NCBI RefSeq assembly: GCF_905397375.1
Contig: NZ_CAJPVG010000017.1
Location: 1-64,000, forward strand
Reading direction: 5' to 3'
Source: Ralstonia mannitolilytica
Lineage (GTDB): Bacteria; Pseudomonadota; Gammaproteobacteria; Burkholderiales; Burkholderiaceae
Length of the DNA stretch: 64,000 nucleotides
The notes beneath the pieces were generated by a model, which saw only the letters and a program-made list of their open reading frames with translations, ran no database searches and had not been told where the DNA came from. A program made the translations under genes and the position numbers. Below are positions 59,354-64,000 of the stretch, one piece after another. Position 1 is the first letter of the stretch, and every line of letters begins with the position of its first letter.

Positions 59354-59377
59354 CCCTACCCACAACCCTACCCACAA
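59354..59377. repeat. Tandem 12-mers, possible integrase arm sites
   Basis: CCCTACCCACAA occurs twice head to tail, with no mismatch, 58 bp inside the element from the tRNA copy. A second short repeat, GGCCGAG, occurs at 59381-59387 and 59402-59408. Position and form fit arm-type binding sites of a tyrosine integrase or excisionase. Confidence 0.55.
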
Positions 59378-59440
59378 TCTGGCCGAGACCCCCAAAAATT
59401 GGGCCGAGTTGCCGGGATAAAGCGGGGGCGCCCGCAGTGG

Positions 59441-59656
59441 TTACCCGTGCGCTGCAGCAGCGGTTGAGCTGATCTGCGACGACGGTCTGCCGGCCCTGGC
59501 TGCAAGCCATTTGTTGATGTCTTCCTCCAGCCAGGCGCTGCGGTTGGGCGCGAGCGGGAAAGGCTTGGGAAACTGCCCTTTGGCCACCATGCGATAGATG
59601 GTGGACTTGCCGAGCGAGACCTTGTCGGCGACCTGATTGATGTTCAGAGCTTTCAT
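59441..59656 (-). CDS. AlpA-family phage transcriptional regulator
   Basis: 71 residues with a MerR-like helix-turn-helix (NINQVADKVSLGKSTIYRMVAKGQFPKPFPLAPNRSAWLEEDINKWL), the pattern of AlpA/Vis/Cox-like proteins that act on att sites and phage promoters. Its ATG overlaps the TGA of the primase gene (ATGA), so translation is coupled. It sits beside the putative arm sites, fitting a role as excisionase or directionality factor. Confidence 0.85.
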   Translation of the reverse strand: MKALNINQVADKVSLGKSTIYRMVAKGQFPKPFPLAPNRSAWLEEDINKWLAARAGRPSSQISSTAAAAHG

Positions 59657-62358
59657 GCTGCAGTTCCTGTGTTGCTGTGTTGCTTGGAAGACGGTGACTC
59701 GAACACCCAGCACTTGACCGTCTCGGGCCGCTTCGGCTGGAGCGGGTATTCGCGGTTGTGGTGGGCGTTGATGGCGCTGTTGACAGCGCGGATGTCGACA
59801 AACTTGCGCTGGCGCGAGGTCTTGAGCACGCGCTTGAGCTCCGCGATCGGGGGCAGCTCGATGCGGCGTTCGCCGGCGACCTGTTCCATGTGCTGCAGGT
59901 TGATGGCGATGAGGCCGTCGCCGCGTGCGTGGTTGAGGATCGGGCGCTCGTCGTCGGCCGACTCGATGTACTCGTACACCTCCCAAAACTGCTGGACGTG
60001 CTTGTGATCCGCGCTGATGGCCTGCTGGCGCGCAGCGGCCATGCGGCCCAGCTCGTCCAGGGCGGCGGCGTGCTGCTCGTCGGTGAGCGGCAGCACGTGG
60101 CGCATGCTGTCGACCATGGCCATGATCTGGGCGTGGTTCTTGGCGATCCGGACGGTCTTGATGTCGGGGCGCGCCATGAGCGCCTGCTCGTGGGCCGATA
60201 CACGCGCGGCGAAGGTTTCCAGCACCTTGGCCTCGGCCATGACGGTGGCCAGGAGGAAGGCGGATACGTCCTCCACCGGGATGCGCTCGAGCGCCTCGGC
60301 GGCGGCGCGCGTGGCTTGGGTCTGCGCGGAGCGGTCGCAGTAGACGTGGACGATCCGCTGCAGGACGGCGTCGCTGGCGCTGACCTCGGCGTTCTGGCTG
60401 ATGACGATGGCGCCACGGAAGGGCGGCTCGTACGTTTCATTGCCGCCGTTCTTCATGCCGCGCGCGCGGGTGCTGCGGCCGTTGTAGGCAGTCTTCAGCT
60501 CGTCCCAATCGAAGCCGCGCTGCTTGGCGCCTTCGTCGCCGCGGTCGCCCTCGATGAGCACGACGGGCAGGTTGGCCACCTGGGCGAAGTTGCGCGCGCG
60601 GGCGGCCAGCGATGATTTGCTCGGGTCGAAGCCTTCGTAGTCGCGCCGGCCGCAGAGCTTCCAGAGGAACTCAATGAGCGTGGTCTTGCCGGCGCCGGGC
60701 TCGCCCACCAGCTCCAGGAAGGGGTAGCTTTTGTGGTCCTGGCGGATCTGTTCTGCGAACAGGCTGCCGAACCAGAACGCCAGCGCAACCAGGCCTTTGG
60801 CGCCGAAGGCCTGCCACAGCAGCGGCAGCCAGGCGGTCTGCAGGCTTTTCACGTCGGTGTTGAGCGACAGCGTGGCGGCCTGGCTGATGGTCTTGATGGC
60901 CAGCTTGCCGATGTCGAAGAAATCCTCGTCGTTGAGCTGGTAGAGCTTGCCGTCTTTTACGGCCACGTCGCCATAGACGTAGCAGCCGTATTCCTTGGTG
61001 TAGCCCACAAAGTCGATGGTCTGCACCGTGGCAATGCGGGCGAGCTGCTTCTCCAGGTATTCGTCGAGCTGCTGGCCGCTGCCGGTGTACATGGCGCCCG
61101 GCGCCACGCCCAGGAGCCGCTTCTTGAACTCGCTGCTGCTGGCGATCTGGGCGCTGGTGAAGGTGGCCTTTACGGGCTGACCATCGTGCGGGAACGTCAC
61201 GCGGAAGTAGTACCAGGACTCATCCGTCTGCGGGCTGGCCTGATAGTACAGCGCCGTCGGCAGGCAGTTAGCGATGGGCTGCACGATGCAGGCGAGCTGC
61301 AGCGCGTGTTCGCGCACTTCGTCTTCCGCCATGTCTTCATGCAGCTCGCGCACGGTGGAGCTTTCACGCTGGAAGGCTTCCAGGTCCAGCTTGAACCAAT
61401 ACAGGCGGTTGCGGTGCTCGAAGGGGAATTTGGCATCGCCCGTGCGGTGGTACATCAGGCGCGCCTTTTCCGACGGCGTGGCAGCGGTGAAGAGGTCGCC
61501 CAGGTAGCGGTATTCGTCCAGGTCGCGCTTGGAGAGGCGGTCGCGCAGGTGCAGCTCGTTCCAGTCGAGCTTGGTCTTGCCGGCCTGCTTGGGCAGCGCG
61601 GCCGATGCCGACCAGCCATCTTCCCGGGCGCGCTCCAGGTGCTTGAGCGTGTAACGGCGGCCGGCGGCGTCGTTATCTAGGGCGAACACCAGGTGCGGGC
61701 GACGGTGGCCGCCGGCGGCGCATTGCTCGGCCAGTGCGGCCAGGGCGGCGGTCGGGTAGTGTGAGCACGAGAACGTGGCCACAGCGGCCACGTCGTGATG
61801 CATCAGGGCGATGGCATCGAAGATGCCTTCCACCAGCCAGAGCTCCTTTGGGGTGGCCGGAAGATTGGGCGGCTGCCACCAGGTGCCCGCGTAGGAGCCA
61901 TTGAACGTGGCCTTGCGGTCGCCAAAGCGTTCAGGCTGGTCAATGATGCGCTCCCAGTAGCGACCTTCGCCCAGTGGAAAGCGCACGGTAGCGCTGCCGA
62001 TCTTCAGCTCGTGGCTGTAATAGCTTTCCTGCACGTACCAGCCGGCGATGCGCGACAGGTCAAAGCCGCGCGCGTCGCGCAGGTAGGCGTCGGCCGCCGC
62101 GTGCGGCGCTTCCGGCGTCTTGACGTAACGGTCGCTCCAGGAAGAGAACAGGTCGGGATACAGCTCTTTGGCGTGGAACTCGGCCGCGCAGTTATTCAGG
62201 TGGTTGCAACGCACCATCCACGGTGCGTCTGCAAAGGCCCACAGCGAGCGTTTGCCGCAGGAGGGGCACGTGCCTGCCTCCAGCTTGTTCGATCGTTCCT
62301 TGAAGCCGTAATCGCGCACCAGGCGCGAGGTGATGGCAGAGGAGAGGGCTGGGTTCAT
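59653..62358 (-). CDS. Phage primase-helicase (Toprim and P-loop)
   Basis: 901 residues. N-terminal zinc finger (C31, C34, C51, C57; TCPSCGKRSLW), Toprim domain at about 172-235 (LWLVEGIFDAIAL and LVFALDNDAAG), and a C-terminal helicase-like ATPase with Walker A GEPGAGKTT near 551 and LPVVLIEGDRGD after it. It should prime and unwind the element's own replication. ATG 62358. Its stop overlaps the alpA start. Confidence 0.87.
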   Translation of the reverse strand: MNPALSSAITSRLVRDYGFKERSNKLEAGTCPSCGKRSLWAFADAPWMVRCNHLNNCAAEFHAKELYPDLFSSWSDRYVKTPEAPHAAADAYLRDARGFDLSRIAGWYVQESYYSHELKIGSATVRFPLGEGRYWERIIDQPERFGDRKATFNGSYAGTWWQPPNLPATPKELWLVEGIFDAIALMHHDVAAVATFSCSHYPTAALAALAEQCAAGGHRRPHLVFALDNDAAGRRYTLKHLERAREDGWSASAALPKQAGKTKLDWNELHLRDRLSKRDLDEYRYLGDLFTAATPSEKARLMYHRTGDAKFPFEHRNRLYWFKLDLEAFQRESSTVRELHEDMAEDEVREHALQLACIVQPIANCLPTALYYQASPQTDESWYYFRVTFPHDGQPVKATFTSAQIASSSEFKKRLLGVAPGAMYTGSGQQLDEYLEKQLARIATVQTIDFVGYTKEYGCYVYGDVAVKDGKLYQLNDEDFFDIGKLAIKTISQAATLSLNTDVKSLQTAWLPLLWQAFGAKGLVALAFWFGSLFAEQIRQDHKSYPFLELVGEPGAGKTTLIEFLWKLCGRRDYEGFDPSKSSLAARARNFAQVANLPVVLIEGDRGDEGAKQRGFDWDELKTAYNGRSTRARGMKNGGNETYEPPFRGAIVISQNAEVSASDAVLQRIVHVYCDRSAQTQATRAAAEALERIPVEDVSAFLLATVMAEAKVLETFAARVSAHEQALMARPDIKTVRIAKNHAQIMAMVDSMRHVLPLTDEQHAAALDELGRMAAARQQAISADHKHVQQFWEVYEYIESADDERPILNHARGDGLIAINLQHMEQVAGERRIELPPIAELKRVLKTSRQRKFVDIRAVNSAINAHHNREYPLQPKRPETVKCWVFESPSSKQHSNTGTAA

Positions 62359-62381
62359 GCTTCGATGGTGGAACGGGTAAC

Positions 62382-62585
62382 TCAGTCGTCTGTGTCGTCG
62401 GCGGCGCGACGCTTGAAGTCGACGGCCGGCTGCGCCGCGCGGCGACGCAGGCGCGGCATCATGGCCGCCGCTGCGGCCACCACAGCGGTGCGCAGCAGCG
62501 GCGGCATGGCGTCGTACGGTGTGGTCAGGTGCAGGAAGCCGTGCATCCAGCGCACGTCGTCCTCGGTGATGGCGCGCTTATCCAT
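62382..62585 (-). CDS. Phage micro-gene, 67 residues
   Basis: MDKRAITEDDVRWMHGFLHLTTPYD, then an Ala/Met helix and an Arg-rich tail ending in DDTDD. Starts 8 nt before the stop of the upstream 80-residue gene, so overlapping. Unknown function. Confidence 0.65.
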   Translation of the reverse strand: MDKRAITEDDVRWMHGFLHLTTPYDAMPPLLRTAVVAAAAAMMPRLRRRAAQPAVDFKRRAADDTDD

Positions 62586-62820
62586 GCCGGCGCCCCCGCA
62601 TGACAAAGCCGCACCACACGCCGCGCCCATAGCAGACGGCGAAGAACACCGACGCGGTGAACATGCCGGCCTCGCCGGTAACGTGCGTGAGATACAGCCA
62701 CGCCGGCTGCCCCAGCAGGCCGACCAGCGCACCCCAACGCTGTGTGTTGGCGCTGTAGTTGAGCAGAGCCACCGATACGAACGCGGTGAGCAGCATCCAG
62801 AGATTGACGAGGGCTAGCAT
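62578..62820 (-). CDS. Phage small membrane protein, 80 residues
   Basis: Two hydrophobic helices (LALVNLWMLLTAFVSVALLNY and AGMFTASVFFAVCYGRGVW). GGAGGT site upstream of ATG 62820; start overlaps the stop of the 78-residue gene. Function unknown; small paired membrane proteins in such clusters could be exclusion or lysis-control factors, which is only a guess. Confidence 0.7.
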   Translation of the reverse strand: MLALVNLWMLLTAFVSVALLNYSANTQRWGALVGLLGQPAWLYLTHVTGEAGMFTASVFFAVCYGRGVWCGFVMRGRRHG

Positions 62821-63056
62821 CAGACGACCTCCACCAAGATGCCGTAGCCCATCACGCCAGCGACGACCAGCGCACCCCCGATGCACGCCACAGCAAGCCA
62901 CAACAGCGCACGCGCAAGGCCGTCGAAGCGCTCCGGATGCGCGGCGTAGCCGATCAACGTCGGGTCGTTCTTGCAACGCCAGGCAAAGAGCAAGCCAACG
63001 GCGACTGCCTGCACGGCGAGGGTGGCAAACATGGCAACCAGCTGCAGGACCTTCAT
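62820..63056 (-). CDS. Phage small membrane protein, 78 residues
   Basis: N-terminal helix KVLQLVAMFATLAVQAVAVGLLFAW and C-terminal helix LLWLAVACIGGALVVAGVMGYGIL, with a short polar loop between. GGAGG site; ATG 63056 overlaps the stop of the 54-residue gene, and its TGA overlaps the next ATG. Function unknown. Confidence 0.7.
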   Translation of the reverse strand: MKVLQLVAMFATLAVQAVAVGLLFAWRCKNDPTLIGYAAHPERFDGLARALLWLAVACIGGALVVAGVMGYGILVEVV

Positions 63057-63217
63057 GACGACCTCCCTACCAAGCGGGCCGAGCCGGCGCACGCCGCCAG
63101 GCCAAGCGCTTCAGCGGTGCGCATGCCGGTCAGGAGGGCGTCTGAGCTCGATGCGGCAATGGTGTGGAACGACAGCCGACGGCCGCCGGCGGCAACGCGG
63201 ACGAGGTAGGTTTTCAT
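63053..63217 (-). CDS. Phage micro-gene, 54 residues
   Basis: MKTYLVRVAAGGRRLSFHTIAASSSDALL, a beta-hairpin-like start followed by a helix. GAGG site before ATG 63217. Its stop overlaps the next ATG and its start overlaps the previous stop. Resembles small uncharacterised proteins of phage early regions. Confidence 0.7.
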   Translation of the reverse strand: MKTYLVRVAAGGRRLSFHTIAASSSDALLTGMRTAEALGLAACAGSARLVGRSS

Positions 63218-63447
63218 GCCGGCACCTCGTCGAGCGTCGGCATGGTGACCGGATCGCCTACGGCCAGCGCATGCGCGCCTTGCGCCAGATGGATGGAGAG
63301 GTGATGGCGGTTGCCATCGTGCAGCGTGATTTCAATGCGCTGCGTGGCAAAAACGAGCGGACCAGTTCCTACAACCGTCTTCGCAAACTTGACCGGTCCC
63401 ACGCTGATGGAGGTGGCTTCACAGAGAGTGGTGACGACTGATGACAC
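63214..63447 (-). CDS. Phage micro-gene, 77 residues
   Basis: GTG 63447 follows AAGGAG by 6 nt. Product is beta-rich (TSISVGPVKFAKTVVGTGPLVF, RIEITLHDGNRHHLSIHL) and ends acidic. The longer frame to 63486 overlaps the ogr terminator. First gene of the coupled chain down to alpA. Function unknown. Confidence 0.65.
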   Translation of the reverse strand: MSSVVTTLCEATSISVGPVKFAKTVVGTGPLVFATQRIEITLHDGNRHHLSIHLAQGAHALAVGDPVTMPTLDEVPA

Positions 63448-63467
63448 GGGCAACTCCTTTTCTTGGG

Positions 63468-63506
63468 CAAAAAAAGCCCCCCGCACCCCGTACGGGGAGC
63501 GTGCAA
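63468..63506 (-). terminator. Terminator of the ogr-like gene
   Basis: On the minus strand a GC stem centred on CCCCGTACGGGG is followed by GCTTTTTTT. It separates the ogr pair from the micro-gene chain. Confidence 0.7.
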
Positions 63507-63548
63507 AAGTGGGTGCGAGGGGAAGGGGGTAACTGAAGCTGCTGGCGC

Positions 63549-63797
63549 CTATTCGGGCAGCAGGCTCAATTGGCCGGTGCCGTTGGGCAGCACGCGGGTG
63601 CGGCCAACAGGCAGGTAGGCCAGCGGGTTGGGGTTAATGCTGGGCGCGATGGTGCTGATGATCGACAAGATGGCCTTGCCGGTATAAGCGCAGTGCTCTT
63701 CAGGGCAGCGCACGTAAAGCTCGCGCGACGTGAGCGAAACGGCGCGGCTCGTGCGGATATGCAGGCGGGTGCCGCAGTGAGGGCAGAGGTGCTTCAT
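63549..63797 (-). CDS. Ogr/Delta-like zinc-finger transcription activator
   Basis: 82 residues. Zinc ligands C5, C8, C31 and C36 (LCPHCGTRLHIRTSR and VRCPEEHCAYTG), the layout of P2 Ogr and P4 Delta, which turn on late promoters. ATG 63797 has an AGGGGGTGAG site and overlaps the stop of the gene upstream (ATGA). Confidence 0.85.
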   Translation of the reverse strand: MKHLCPHCGTRLHIRTSRAVSLTSRELYVRCPEEHCAYTGKAILSIISTIAPSINPNPLAYLPVGRTRVLPNGTGQLSLLPE

Positions 63798-63988
63798 TTG
63801 CTCACCCCCTGCGGCCGGCTGCACTCGCCAAGCCCTTGGCGTGCGCATTCGCAAAACATGCCGACCTCGCCCAGCGTTGCAACGGCATCCATGTACTTGC
63901 GCGTAACAAGCACGTAGCCGCAGACGCCAACGAGCGTATCCAGTTTGTCGATCAGCACGCCTTGCTCGCCGCTCAGGAAGCGGCTCAT
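63794..63988 (-). CDS. Phage small protein upstream of ogr, 64 residues
   Basis: MSRFLSGEQGVLIDKLDTLVGVCGYVLVTRKYMDAV, with three cysteines overall. Coupled to ogr by an ATGA overlap. AAAGG site. I do not recognise it; it may be a co-regulator of ogr. Confidence 0.6.
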   Translation of the reverse strand: MSRFLSGEQGVLIDKLDTLVGVCGYVLVTRKYMDAVATLGEVGMFCECARQGLGECSRPQGVSK

Positions 63989-64000
63989 GGCGCCTTTGTC

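Larger units (their letters stand above)
59282..64000. mobile_element. Prophage or satellite element, early region (left part)
   Basis: From the tRNA-Ser fragment to the right edge every gene is phage-like or tiny and runs on the minus strand: AlpA regulator, primase-helicase, five overlapping micro-genes, Ogr/Delta activator and another small gene. The Ogr/Delta finger points to P2-like biology (P2 phage or a P4-like satellite). Integrase, repressor and structural genes are not in the window. Confidence 0.85.

Noticed and set aside
59354..59377. CRISPR-like repeats
   Set aside because: Two adjacent 12-mers without spacers; no cas genes in the window.

Overview
The window looks like chromosome from a Ralstonia-type betaproteobacterium (Burkholderiaceae). 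DNA is GC-rich with strong G/C third-position bias. The gene order acnA / prpB / citE-like / mdh / gntR / sdhCDAB-sdhE / gltA / leuCDB / asd / fimV / truA / trpF-trpB-methylase-trpA / accD / folC / dedD / cvpA / purF is the one I know from Ralstonia and its relatives. The genus is inferred from gene content and order, not from a search.

Layout. 1-262: truncated IS3-family remnant. 263-12270: central carbon metabolism (aconitase, 2-methylisocitrate lyase, CitE-like lyase, malate dehydrogenase, divergent GntR regulator, succinate dehydrogenase and its flavinylation factor). 12393-18534: citrate synthase, leucine genes leuCDB, aspartate-semialdehyde dehydrogenase. 18936-31769: FimV/HubP pole organiser, then a long co-directional block of tRNA modification, tryptophan, acetyl-CoA carboxylase beta subunit, folate, SPOR, CvpA and purine genes, with an orphan DNA methyltransferase between trpB and trpA. 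31840-37411: ABC-2 exporter pair and a run of small envelope or stress proteins, including a 24-residue membrane peptide whose ribosome binding site lies inside a 13-bp hairpin. 37619-42195: iron and compatible-solute region (hemP, betT, exbD-exbB-tonB) with Fur boxes before hemP and tonB. 42577-55348: tandem AAA+ ATPase, cupin, DAACS symporter, glutamate racemase, class I fumarase, YqhA, DMT transporter, acetyl-CoA synthetase and a long sodium:solute symporter. 55417-59140: chemoreceptor with a sigma-28-type promoter, a decayed CocE/NonD hydrolase and a small unknown gene.

59282 to the right edge: start of a prophage or satellite element. Its left boundary is a 15-nt copy of a tRNA-Ser 3' end, still followed on the minus strand by a hairpin and T-run that reads as the tRNA's own terminator. 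Inside come tandem 12-mers (possible integrase arm sites), an AlpA-type regulator, a primase-helicase, five tiny overlapping genes and an Ogr/Delta zinc-finger activator. The integrase and the intact tRNA-Ser should lie to the right, outside the window.

Working together: acnA, gltA, sdh, fumarase and mdh cover most of the TCA cycle; acs and the adjacent symporter suggest acetate or short organic acid use; HemP and ExbBD-TonB form an iron/heme uptake set. The best candidates for new biology are the SD-sequestering hairpin with its micro-membrane protein, the in-operon methyltransferase, the uncharacterised double-AAA+ ATPase, the EF-hand-like loop in the symporter, the 36-bp-repeat secreted protein and the prophage boundary with its micro-ORF cluster.
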